A program made the translations under genes and the position numbers. Shown in pieces: positions 17,896-25,131 of a stretch of DNA of 55,177 bases; the first letter of the stretch is position 1; every line of letters begins with the position of its first letter. This DNA is from Candidatus Stackebrandtia excrementipullorum (GTDB lineage Bacteria; Actinomycetota; Actinomycetes; Mycobacteriales; Micromonosporaceae). Where the stretch lies: assembly GCA_019113825.1 (NCBI GenBank), contig DXGR01000112.1, positions 1-55,177 on the forward strand, in the 5' to 3' direction. Below the pieces are notes generated by a model. That model ran no database searches and was not told where the DNA came from. It was given only the letters and a program-made list of their open reading frames with translations.

Positions 17896-18695
17896 GACTG
17901 CACCAGCCTGGCGTGAAAGCCCGCGATCGTGGGGTCGGCGGCGAGGTCGGCGAAATCCACCTCGTAACCGTCACCACGCCACTGCTCGATCAACCCCATG
18001 ACTCTGATGGAGTCCAAGCCGGCGTCGATGAGGTTTTCCCGGTCGTCGGCCGGTTCGTCCAACAGCGCGAGAACCTGGGCGCGGACCCGATCCAGAGACA
18101 GCCCCGGTTCCAGGGCGTCCACCGTGGTGATCTTGGCGCATGTGGCCGCCATGTGTTCCATTGCGGCGTTGTGCCGAGCCGGGGTGAAGTCGGCGATCGC
18201 GTCGGCGACGACGAACGACTTGACGTTCAAGGAGAACGCGTCCAAGGCCGTCGCTGTGATTCCGATGTGGGCATACACGCCGGTAATGATCAGCTGGTCA
18301 CGTCCCGACTCGGTCAACCAGTGGTGAAGATCGGTGTCGAAGAAAGCGCTGTACCGGTGTTTGGTGATAACCCGATCCGACGGGCCCGGTGTCAACTCGG
18401 GGACGATGTCCTCGTCGGCTTGCAGGCCCGGCCCCCACCGGTCGGTCAACAGACCCCGTTGAGACGGGGACTGTCGAGGCGGCTGAGCCGTATACACCGT
18501 GGGCAGCCCCCGTTGCCTGATTCGCGCGATGTTTCCGATGAGCGCGTCGAACCCGTCGGTGAAGAAGTTCAGGAAGTATTTCTGAGCGTCGTGGATAAGA
18601 AGCGCGGCCCGGTCGGGATCGAAATCCCAGTCGAGGCGGTTGTCGGGTAGATCGGTCGTCGGCAGTGGATATGACGACAAAGCGGGGATGGTCAC
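17892..18695 (-). CDS. dhbB: Isochorismatase with C-terminal aryl carrier domain (DhbB/EntB)
   Basis: A bifunctional 267-residue protein. The hydrolase domain (1-185) converts isochorismate to 2,3-dihydro-2,3-dihydroxybenzoate plus pyruvate. The aryl carrier domain (about 195-267) holds the activated dihydroxybenzoate, with its phosphopantetheine Ser in LIDAGLDSIRVMG. Hydrolase motifs include AALLIHDAQKYFLNFF, the Lys of VITKHRYSAFF and ITGVYAHIGITATALDAF. The EntB position usually Cys after YAHIG is Ile here; isochorismatases do not need that Cys. The start is GTG 18695, preceded by AGGAGG seven bases upstream, overlapping the dhbE stop (GTGA). Confidence 0.93.
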   Translation of the reverse strand: MTIPALSSYPLPTTDLPDNRLDWDFDPDRAALLIHDAQKYFLNFFTDGFDALIGNIARIRQRGLPTVYTAQPPRQSPSQRGLLTDRWGPGLQADEDIVPELTPGPSDRVITKHRYSAFFDTDLHHWLTESGRDQLIITGVYAHIGITATALDAFSLNVKSFVVADAIADFTPARHNAAMEHMAATCAKITTVDALEPGLSLDRVRAQVLALLDEPADDRENLIDAGLDSIRVMGLIEQWRGDGYEVDFADLAADPTIAGFHARLVQS

Positions 18696-20302
18696 CTGTG
18701 GTCCTCCTGGATCGCGGCTTCGCGTACCGCGAGCCGAGTCGTATCGGATTGAAGAAATTCGGACCGAAGCCGCATCTTGTCGACTTTGCCGACGGCGGTC
18801 TGGGGAAGTCGGTCGGTAAAACGCACGAGGTCGGGAATCTTGTAGGCGGCGACTCCCTGTTTCCGGAGATGAGCGCGAACCTCCTTGGCCGAAAGGCCGT
18901 CGGCCACGCATACGGCACAGCTACGTTCGCCGAGTTCCGGGTCCGGTACCGCTATGACGGCGACGTCGGAAACGGCGGGGTGGGTACGTAGACGTTCCTC
19001 CACTTCCGCAGCGGCGATTTTCTCGCCGCCCCGATTGATCTGGTCCTTGGCCCGTCCTGTGATCACGATGTGCCCGGACGGCGTTATCCGCGCCATGTCG
19101 CCGGTTCGGTAGTAGCCGTCGGTCGTGAACGCGACCGTATTGTGTTCGTCGGCTCGGTAGTAGCCGCGAATCGTGTAAGGGCCCCGCGCGAGCAGGTGAC
19201 CATCGACGCCGGATGGAAGGTCGACGTCGTTGTCATCGACGATGCGTATCTCATCCCAGGCCGAGGCGGGAAGCCCCTGGGTGGTGTGCACGATGTCGTC
19301 GGGGTCGTCATGGCGTGTGTAACACACCAGGCCCTCTGCCATACCGAAAACCTGCTGGAGACGAACACCCAGGACGTCTTCCACCTTCTTCGCGTCGGCG
19401 GAGTCGATACGGGCGCCTCCCACTTGCAGCACTTGGAGCGAGGCCGGTTTCCATGCGCGATGCTTCGCCGCCGAAAGCCACACCTTCGCCAGCGCCGGAA
19501 CCAGCGCGGTCATGGTCACACGGTGGGTGTCGATGAGGCGAAAACACGTGTCCGGGCTCGGGTCGGGGGCCATGACCACTGTTCCACCGCCGTACAGCAC
19601 GCCGAGGACGCCCGGCGAGGACAGTGGAAAATTGTGCGCAACCGGTAGCGCACACAGATACCGCGTGTCGGTGTCCACGCGGCACACCCGAGCGGCAATT
19701 CGGACACTGTAGAGGTAGTCGTCGTGAGTGCGAGGGATTAGCTTGGGAACGCCGGTCGACCCACCCGACAGCTGTAGCAGGGCGAGCTCGGCGCCTCCTG
19801 CACCGGTCTCGTCGTACGGGGAGTGGTCGCTGTCGCCGGTAATCCGGGACAAGGGCAGGGTGAGCCCTACATCGGTGGTCACGGCCTGGGCGATTCGCGT
19901 GTGCACGGCCTCATCGGAGTGCAGGTACGCCGCCGCGCCGGTGTGACGGCAGAAGTAGCCGATTTCCGCCTCGCGTTGAGCGGGCAGCGCGCATACCGGG
20001 ATCGCGCCGAGCCGAAACAATGCGAAAAGAACGATGACGTACGACCTGTCATTGGCGGACTGGACCACCACGATGTCTCCGCGACGTATGCCGTGTGCGT
20101 GCAGAGACGAGGCCGCGACCTTTGCCGAGTGCGTCAGTTCGGCGTAGCCGATGCCGCCGTTGTGATCGATGACGGCTGGATGTTCCGGCCGTTCGACGGC
20201 ATGCCGTTCGAGCACCTCGGCGATGTTCTCGCCGGTCCACAGCCCTTCCTGTCGGTACCGATGTGCGATCTCATCGGGCCACGGTGTGAAGGTGACGTTC
20301 AC
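18692..20302 (-). CDS. dhbE: (2,3-dihydroxybenzoyl)adenylate synthase (DhbE/EntE)
   Basis: A stand-alone aryl adenylation enzyme (536 residues). It activates 2,3-dihydroxybenzoate with ATP and loads it on the carrier domain of DhbB. Motifs: LLQLSGGSTGVPKLIPRTH (A3), the aryl-acid pocket with the diagnostic Asn in ALPVAHNFPLSSPG, QVFGMAEGLVCYTR (A5), YYRTGDMARI (A7), GRAKDQINRGGEKIAAAEVE (A8) and the C-terminal Lys of TAVGKVDKMRL (A10). The start is GTG 20302, preceded by AAAAGGAG, and lies 32 bases inside the 3' end of dhbC. The stop overlaps the dhbB start by four bases. Confidence 0.95.
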   Translation of the reverse strand: MNVTFTPWPDEIAHRYRQEGLWTGENIAEVLERHAVERPEHPAVIDHNGGIGYAELTHSAKVAASSLHAHGIRRGDIVVVQSANDRSYVIVLFALFRLGAIPVCALPAQREAEIGYFCRHTGAAAYLHSDEAVHTRIAQAVTTDVGLTLPLSRITGDSDHSPYDETGAGGAELALLQLSGGSTGVPKLIPRTHDDYLYSVRIAARVCRVDTDTRYLCALPVAHNFPLSSPGVLGVLYGGGTVVMAPDPSPDTCFRLIDTHRVTMTALVPALAKVWLSAAKHRAWKPASLQVLQVGGARIDSADAKKVEDVLGVRLQQVFGMAEGLVCYTRHDDPDDIVHTTQGLPASAWDEIRIVDDNDVDLPSGVDGHLLARGPYTIRGYYRADEHNTVAFTTDGYYRTGDMARITPSGHIVITGRAKDQINRGGEKIAAAEVEERLRTHPAVSDVAVIAVPDPELGERSCAVCVADGLSAKEVRAHLRKQGVAAYKIPDLVRFTDRLPQTAVGKVDKMRLRSEFLQSDTTRLAVREAAIQEDHR

Positions 20303-21419
20303 TGTTCTCCTTTTCGAGTTTGAAGCCCAAAGCCGAAAGCATGGTGGCCAGCTTGGCGTCGGTTTCTGCCAATTCGGACCCAGGAGTAGAGCCCCGAACG
20401 ACGCCGGCGCCGGCGAACAGGCGTGCCGATTCGTCGCTCAGTTCGGTGCAGCGGATGGTCACGGCCCATTGGCCGTCTCCGGAGGAGTCGCACCAGCCCA
20501 CCATTCCCGCGTAGAAGTCGCGCGAGAATCCTTCGAGGCTTTTGATGGTGCGGGTGGCGTCGCCGGTCGGCGTGCCGCCCACGGCGGGAGTGGGGTGTAG
20601 AGCCGAAGCCAGTGACAAGGCCGAGGGCAGAGGGGTGTCGAGAGTGCCGGTGATGCGCGTTCCCAGATGCAGCATGTTGGCCGTGGTCACGATATGGGGA
20701 GCGGACGGTGCGGTCAATGTGGAGCAGTAGGGCTGTAGCGCCCGCGCGATGTGGTCGACGACCAGCGCGTGTTCACGGCGATCCTTGTCCGAGCCGAGCA
20801 GATCGTCACGATGCCGTCGGTTGACGGTTTCGTCCAGGCTACGCGGACGAGAGCCCGCGAGGGGGTACGCGGTCACGGTGTTTCCGTTGCGAGACACGAG
20901 TAGTTCCGGGCTTCCGCCCACAAGGGTTTTTCCCCCGGGGAGGGAACAGCCGAAGACGAACCCGCTGTTTTGTCGATGACGCAATGTGCGAAGCAGACGC
21001 GGGATATCGACTTTTTCCGGCAACTCCACGCGGATACTCCGCGCTATGACGACCTTCGACATGGGGCCTTGCTCAATGCGTTCCATAGCGGAGGCGACCG
21101 CGCCGAGATAGTGCTCTCGCGTCGGCTCGTGAGCGTACTTCACCGACTGTGGTTCGAGTGTTTCGTCCGACCCCGGCAGCGCAGGGCCCCATTGATGTCG
21201 TTCGGGAATGACCAGGTGCGCCGGGGACGTATCGTCGAAGGGTACGGCTCCCACGAGGATCTGGCCCGGCCCCAGCGCGGAAAGGATGGTTTCGGCGCGG
21301 TGCGGAGCGAGGCGTCCACGGCCCGGTAGGACGATGCTTGAACCGTTGGCCAACAGTGAACGTGTGGAGGTTCCGTAGAAGAATCCTGACTGGGGGTCGA
21401 AGTCGTCGACCAGGTGCAT
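20271..21419 (-). CDS. dhbC: Isochorismate synthase (DhbC/EntC)
   Basis: Isomerises chorismate to isochorismate with Mg2+, the first committed step to 2,3-dihydroxybenzoate. The 382-residue protein has the chorismate-binding fold. Visible are KVVIARSIRVEL with the general-base Lys, LVGGSPELLVSR, TAYPLAGSRPRS, the metal-binding Glu in DRREHALVV, LHPTPAVGGTPT and FYAGMVGWCDSSGDGQW. ATG 21419 has TTTGGAG six bases upstream. The preceding gene dhbA ends 30 bases earlier. A salicylate synthase would be longer and carry a lyase function; the following isochorismatase gene supports isochorismate synthase. Confidence 0.94.
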   Translation of the reverse strand: MHLVDDFDPQSGFFYGTSTRSLLANGSSIVLPGRGRLAPHRAETILSALGPGQILVGAVPFDDTSPAHLVIPERHQWGPALPGSDETLEPQSVKYAHEPTREHYLGAVASAMERIEQGPMSKVVIARSIRVELPEKVDIPRLLRTLRHRQNSGFVFGCSLPGGKTLVGGSPELLVSRNGNTVTAYPLAGSRPRSLDETVNRRHRDDLLGSDKDRREHALVVDHIARALQPYCSTLTAPSAPHIVTTANMLHLGTRITGTLDTPLPSALSLASALHPTPAVGGTPTGDATRTIKSLEGFSRDFYAGMVGWCDSSGDGQWAVTIRCTELSDESARLFAGAGVVRGSTPGSELAETDAKLATMLSALGFKLEKENSERHLHTVAR

Positions 21420-21449
21420 GAGCTCTCCAAAGGGGGATGTGAACGAGGT

Positions 21450-22196
21450 TTAGCGCAGCGCCGCACCACCGTCGACGTACAGCTCCTGCATGGTCAGGTG
21501 CGAGGCGTCGTCGGAGGCGAGGAAACAGACGCTGGCGGCCACGTCTGCGGGGCGAGCGACCAAACCCAAGGGGATGCCGATCCGAAATGCGGACGGGTCA
21601 CCGGCTGCTACGGCCGAGTCGTTGATCCGCTCGACTCCCCACAGTTGTCGAAGCATGGGGGTATCGGTTGAGCCGGGCGCGACCACGTTGCAGCGGATTC
21701 CGTGTGGCGCCAGTTCGAGCCCGAGGCACCGGGTGAGGTGCGTGGCCGCGGCTTTGGTCGCGGCGTAGCCGCCGATGCCTTGGCGCGGTACGCCTGCGGC
21801 GTTGGATGAGACCGTGATAATGCTTCCGCGTTGGCGCGGAAGCATGGCCTGGGCGACGGCTCGCATGGTGTTCAGGACACCGGTGGTGTTGACGGCGACC
21901 AATGCATGCCAGTCGGCGTCGGTGATGGTGGTCAGGTCTCCTCTTCGCAGAATGCCCGCGGCGTTGACCAGAACCGAGATCTCTCCGATCGTTTTCTCGA
22001 TGTGGTCGATGGTGTTGGTCACCGCCGGTCCGTCGGTGACGTCCAAGACGAAACCGTCCGGGTCCTCACCGATGAGGGGGTTGACGTCGCATGCGGCTAC
22101 TCGGTTGCCTTCGTCTCGAAGCCTTTGAGCGACCGCTTGACCGATGCCGGACGCGGCCCCGGTAACGACCGCGGTGATGCCGTGGGGGACGGCCAT
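21450..22196 (-). CDS. dhbA: 2,3-dihydro-2,3-dihydroxybenzoate dehydrogenase (DhbA/EntA)
   Basis: A short-chain dehydrogenase (248 residues) that uses NAD+ to aromatise the dihydrodiol to 2,3-dihydroxybenzoate. It has the Rossmann motif [15 protein letters not shown], the NAAGI motif in [10 protein letters not shown], catalytic Ser in [14 protein letters not shown] and YAATKAA (YxxxK). [14 protein letters not shown] follows, as in EntA. It is the first gene of the operon. ATG 22196 has GGAGG five bases upstream. A DtxR/IdeR-type iron box lies 116 bases before the start, so expression is expected to rise when iron is low. Confidence 0.93.
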   Translation of the reverse strand: MAVPHGITAVVTGAASGIGQAVAQRLRDEGNRVAACDVNPLIGEDPDGFVLDVTDGPAVTNTIDHIEKTIGEISVLVNAAGILRRGDLTTITDADWHALVAVNTTGVLNTMRAVAQAMLPRQRGSIITVSSNAAGVPRQGIGGYAATKAAATHLTRCLGLELAPHGIRCNVVAPGSTDTPMLRQLWGVERINDSAVAAGDPSAFRIGIPLGLVARPADVAASVCFLASDDASHLTMQELYVDGGAALR

Positions 22197-22311
22197 CGTA
22201 ACCTCCGGTTATCCTATCCTTACAGGACTTTTCCGATCGACATTGAGGAGTACGCGCGCGTCGACCACAAGGGTCGTTGCGTCCGCCTGTCAGCCGCCCG
22301 CGGAAAGTGGG

Positions 22312-22330
22312 CAAGGGTAGCCTAACCTAA
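22312..22330 (-). promoter_or_regulatory. DtxR/IdeR-type iron box upstream of the siderophore operon
   Basis: The minus strand reads TTAGGTTAGGCTACCCTTG. It matches 16 of 19 positions of the DtxR/IdeR/DmdR1 consensus TTAGGTTAGGCTAACCTAA, with the first 13 bases exact. It lies 116 bases before the dhbA start codon. By family knowledge, the Fe2+-bound repressor would bind here and shut off siderophore synthesis when iron is plentiful. Confidence 0.82.
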
Positions 22331-22457
22331 GCGGGAGGGGTGTGGGTGGCCGGTAAGCAACGGCGCGTTGACCTGGGGTGTAGCCGCAAAGTGCGGGTCC
22401 TCAACCCGCGGAACGTTTGTAGCCGTCGTTGGTCCCCATTGTTCGTGGCTCGGAGTC

Positions 22458-22847
22458 CTATTCATATCGTGCGGACTCCTTGAGTACCAGGACGAGAACG
22501 GGTACATGGCTGGCGTCGACGTTTCGGCTGGCGGTGAGTAGCGTCACCGCGCCGTCTCTGCGCCACGTCAGCAACTGTTCCAGGGCCTCGTGATGGGCAC
22601 CGTCCTGGAGTTCGTAGCGATAGCGTTTGGCGAACTCCCCGTAACGCTCCGGGCGATGGCCGTACCAGACGCGCAAGTGTGAGCTTGGGGCCACGTCTTT
22701 GATCCATTCGTCAAAGGCGTCGTCGTTTTTGGCGATGCCCCGCGGCCACAGGCGGTCGACTAGTACTCGCCGACCTTCATCGGGATCGGGTTGTTCGTAG
22801 ATCCTCCTCACGCCGAACTCGGACGCGTGTTTCATCGAGTCAGTCAT
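22458..22847 (-). CDS. DUF488 family protein
   Basis: A 129-residue soluble protein with the DUF488 signatures GVRRIYEQPDPDEGRRVLVDRLWPRG (read here in parts: the VDRLWPRGI core), WIKDVAPSSHLRVWYGH and a C-terminal TLLTASRNVDASHVPVL. Small DUF488 proteins of this YeaO-like type are widespread and uncharacterised. I start at ATG 22847, which has GGGGGGCC upstream. The frame stays open to 23138, but that extension has no family signal and would run through the second iron box. No operon partner is evident. Confidence 0.8.
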   Translation of the reverse strand: MTDSMKHASEFGVRRIYEQPDPDEGRRVLVDRLWPRGIAKNDDAFDEWIKDVAPSSHLRVWYGHRPERYGEFAKRYRYELQDGAHHEALEQLLTWRRDGAVTLLTASRNVDASHVPVLVLVLKESARYE

Positions 22848-23258
22848 GGCGGCCCCCCTGCTGTCATCTGGGGTCACGATAAACCAGAACGTGCTGGATA
22901 TGACCGCTTTGAGTGTGTTGCCCCGAGTGTGTGGTTCCGTTGCCACGTCTGAAATATTCGGCAGGACCGAGCGAACGATCGGAGGTTTCGGCGGATTTGC
23001 CGGCCACGGCGACGGTCCGCTGTTTCGGTTGGGCCCGACCCGGCGTCCCCATGGCGCATTAGGCGAGGCTACCCTAAGGGGGTGGCGAGGCGTTGTCTGT
23101 ATCGAACGCGTGGGAGTGATGGCTTTGCCAACCCGCATACGTTCGGGCGCAAGTCAACCGTCGACCGTTCACTCAAGTGGACCGAAGGCCACGGGCCTCC
23201 GCGCGTCGTTTCCGACGGCGCGGAAGAAGACCGAGGACGTCTCAAATCTGGGAGCAGG
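22848..23258. other. Long intergenic region carrying the second iron box
   Basis: These 411 bases separate the divergent DUF488 and DUF2218 genes. Apart from the iron box at 23059-23077 I see no gene with family support. If transcription starts near the box, the DUF2218 message would have a leader of roughly 170 bases. A GTG at 23082 is in frame with DUF2218 but lacks a correctly spaced ribosome-binding site. Confidence 0.45.
23059..23077 (+). promoter_or_regulatory. DtxR/IdeR-type iron box upstream of DUF2218 gene
   Basis: The sequence TTAGGCGAGGCTACCCTAA matches 16 of 19 bases of the consensus TTAGGTTAGGCTAACCTAA, with both outer half-sites intact. It is 181 bases before the chosen DUF2218 start and 211 bases before the divergent DUF488 start. 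It is as good a match as the siderophore operon box. Confidence 0.78.
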
Positions 23259-23540
23259 ATGTTTTCATCGACCGCAAACGTCGGCACCGAACGCGGAAGC
23301 CGCTACATCAAACAATTGTGCAGCCACTTCAGGGACAAAGCCGAATCCACTTTTGACGAGTCCAGCGGCCACACTGTATTCGAGTTCGGGGAGTGCCGCA
23401 TGACGGCAACCTCGTCGGAGCTGCGTTTCGACGCCTCGGCGGACACCGAAGAACTCCTGGGGCGTGTCGAGTACGTCGTGGCGGATCATCTGGAGCGGTT
23501 CGGTAAGCGAGACAACCTGAAGGTCACCTGGACGCGTTAG
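23259..23540 (+). CDS. DUF2218 family protein, probably iron-regulated
   Basis: A 93-residue protein of the DUF2218 family, recognised by the N-terminal SRYIKQLCSHFRDK, the central FEFGECRMTATSSEL and the C-terminal VVADHLERFGKRD. The function is unknown. DUF2218 genes often neighbour siderophore-interacting ferric reductases and siderophore transport genes, and a DtxR-type box lies upstream here, so a role in iron release or haem/iron handling is a fair inference. I chose ATG 23259, which has GGGAGCAGG just before it and gives the usual family length. Confidence 0.8.
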   Translation: MFSSTANVGTERGSRYIKQLCSHFRDKAESTFDESSGHTVFEFGECRMTATSSELRFDASADTEELLGRVEYVVADHLERFGKRDNLKVTWTR

Positions 23541-23642
23541 TCACGCCGACAACGACTTTAATCCTCACGCAGGCGGTGGGATCGGAAAAGCCGCCTCGTG
23601 TTACCGGCGGGGCGGGTTACGCGCATCCCCGTCCCGCCGGTT

Positions 23643-24188
23643 CTATCGACCTTCCGCCGCCAAAAGACGTTCCAGGGCGTCCAGCCAATCGTCGACCTCG
23701 GCTTCGTCGTATCCGCGCCAGCGTTCGTGGAAGAGCACGTTTCGGACATCGTCGGGAGACATGCCGTTGCCATACCGTCCGGCGACCAGGTCGGTGAAAT
23801 CATCGACCTCGGTGACGCGATATCCACGTCCGAAACGGGCGCGTTTAAAGCGCTTACCTCGAAGTTCCCAGCATCGCCGCAGCAGCTCGACCCGTGCACG
23901 TCGGTCCAGGGACCGAGTCGGCAGCGGGACGGGCAGCGCCTCCTGGGAGACCGGACGAAGGGCACGAAGATGGCGGATCGCATCGCCGAGTAGATCGTCG
24001 ACGTCGGTCATGTTGTGGCCGTGGGCGACAACATCGAAAACGGTGCTGGTGACGTCGGATGCGGTGACAGCGTGCGGTATCCGCCCCGAGAGCGCCTGGT
24101 CGATACGCCAAACGATGTCACGAACCTGGGCCGGGTCGTATCCGCGGTCGGTCCTGCCGATCGACTGAAGCCGGTCGGTCCAGGTCAT
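23643..24188 (-). CDS. DivIVA-motif repeat protein
   Basis: A 181-residue soluble protein built from repeated short DivIVA-type motifs: GYDPAQVRDIV near residue 17, GHNMTDVDDLL near 57, GYRVTEVDDF near 122 and GYDEAEVDDWLDAL near 159. Actinobacterial proteins with such repeats are annotated as DivIVA-domain repeat proteins. They lack the long coiled coil of true DivIVA/Wag31, so a direct polar-growth role is uncertain. ATG 24188 has TTGGAG six bases upstream; an open frame to 24350 lacks this. It is convergent with DUF2218. Confidence 0.72.
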   Translation of the reverse strand: MTWTDRLQSIGRTDRGYDPAQVRDIVWRIDQALSGRIPHAVTASDVTSTVFDVVAHGHNMTDVDDLLGDAIRHLRALRPVSQEALPVPLPTRSLDRRARVELLRRCWELRGKRFKRARFGRGYRVTEVDDFTDLVAGRYGNGMSPDDVRNVLFHERWRGYDEAEVDDWLDALERLLAAEGR

Positions 24189-24420
24189 AGAGACTCCAAG
24201 GGGTTCACGCGGGGACGTGTCGGGGTGGTGTCGAAAAGCCCCACACATCGTCCGACGGCCATCTGAGCGCAGATACGCCCGATACCGGATACCCGTTCCA
24301 GACAAGCCTTCTACGACGTGAAGGGGTGCCTTCCGACACCATGGTGACACAGTCGGTCACGAAGAGGGTGGGGTGCGATGTCGGATCGACGACTGTGCCG
24401 CGTGACGAGAGTGGACTCTT

Positions 24421-24705
24421 TTAGGGACGGTAAACCAGACCGTCGTATTCGGGATGTCTTTCGATCCAGGACCTCACGTAGGAGCACTGTGGGTCGACCG
24501 GTTGGCCGGAGGCGCGAAGTTCGTCCAGCGCGGTACGTACCAACGATCCGGCCACTCCTTGCCCCTGGTAGGCGTCGCCGACCTCGGTATGGGGCATCAG
24601 GGTGAAGGATTCACGCTTGTCGTATTCGGTGAAACCGGCGAATTCACCGTCGACATATGCTTCAAAACGGCTGCGATCGGGATTGTCGATGACCTTCAGA
24701 CTCAT
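24421..24705 (-). CDS. Small GNAT-like N-acetyltransferase (YjdJ/Gcn5-related type)
   Basis: A 94-residue protein of the short GNAT family that includes human GTLF3B/NATD1 and bacterial YjdJ. It has FEAYVDGEFAGFTEYDKR, a strand ending TLMPHTEV, the acetyl-CoA loop DAYQGQGVAGSLVRTALDEL and the family-typical PQCSYVRSWIERHPEY at the end. The acceptor is unknown. The start at ATG 24705 gives the family's length; ATG 24717 is also possible. It is divergent from the VapB-like gene at 24826. Confidence 0.82.
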   Translation of the reverse strand: MSLKVIDNPDRSRFEAYVDGEFAGFTEYDKRESFTLMPHTEVGDAYQGQGVAGSLVRTALDELRASGQPVDPQCSYVRSWIERHPEYDGLVYRP

Positions 24706-24825
24706 GTCCCACACCATACGACCGAGATCTTCGCCACCGCCCGGATACACGGATCGGCATTGTTGAAGGGCTCGGAGCACTACGGTTGAAGACGACATCC
24801 GTGCGCCAACACGAAAGCGGCAACG

Positions 24826-25047
24826 ATGATTCAGCGTTCTATTGAAATAGACCCGGAAAAGTGCGCCCAGGTGGCGCAGATATTGGGCACCGACTGCGAC
24901 CGCGACACGATCGATCGGGCTTTCGACCGGTTGCTTTCCCGGGGGGCGGAAAACAGGGGACTCGACGACGGGTTTCTGACCTCGGTAACCTCGGGTCGAT
25001 ATGCCGACGTTTTCGACGAGCGGGTTACCACCACCAGTTGGTGGTAA
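24826..25047 (+). CDS. Orphan VapB-like antitoxin-type protein
   Basis: A 73-residue protein. The first 40 residues (MIQRSIEIDPEKCAQVAQIL, then a TIDRAFDRLL helix) follow the ribbon-helix-helix pattern of VapB antitoxins, which bind DNA as dimers and neutralise VapC. The C-terminal part is acidic and ends VTTTSWW. No PIN-domain toxin follows; the next gene is a convergent fadJ. It is therefore an orphan antitoxin-like regulator or a degraded locus. Its last codons and stop lie inside an 11-bp inverted repeat. No strong ribosome-binding site is visible. Moderate confidence that it is expressed. Confidence 0.55.
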   Translation: MIQRSIEIDPEKCAQVAQILGTDCDRDTIDRAFDRLLSRGAENRGLDDGFLTSVTSGRYADVFDERVTTTSWW

Positions 25048-25049
25048 CC
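25023..25049. repeat. 11-bp inverted repeat across the stop codon of the VapB-like gene
   Basis: Arms GGTTACCACCA (25023-25033) and TGGTGGTAACC (25039-25049) flank loop CCAGT. The TAA stop (25045-25047) sits in the right arm. It could be a processing hairpin or a protein-binding site. Confidence 0.7.
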
Positions 25050-25071
25050 GAGTGCTTTCCTGACGACGTCG

Positions 25072-25105
25072 ACGCCGGGTACCCGCATCAGCGGGTACCC
25101 GGCGT
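25072..25105. terminator. Strong bidirectional terminator
   Basis: A 14-bp perfect stem (25073-25086 with 25091-25104) closes a four-base loop ATCA, extended by an A-T pair and followed by TTT on the plus strand. It separates the VapB-like gene from the convergent fadJ. Confidence 0.88.
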
Positions 25106-25131
25106 TTAACGGTGCCATCCGCCGGGACGGT

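Noticed and set aside
22848-23138. N-terminal extension of the DUF488 gene
   Set aside because: It would read through an iron box, has no family match, and ATG 22847 has an acceptable ribosome-binding site.
24826-25131. A complete VapBC toxin-antitoxin pair
   Set aside because: Only the antitoxin-like half is present; the space after it contains two hairpins and then a convergent fadJ.
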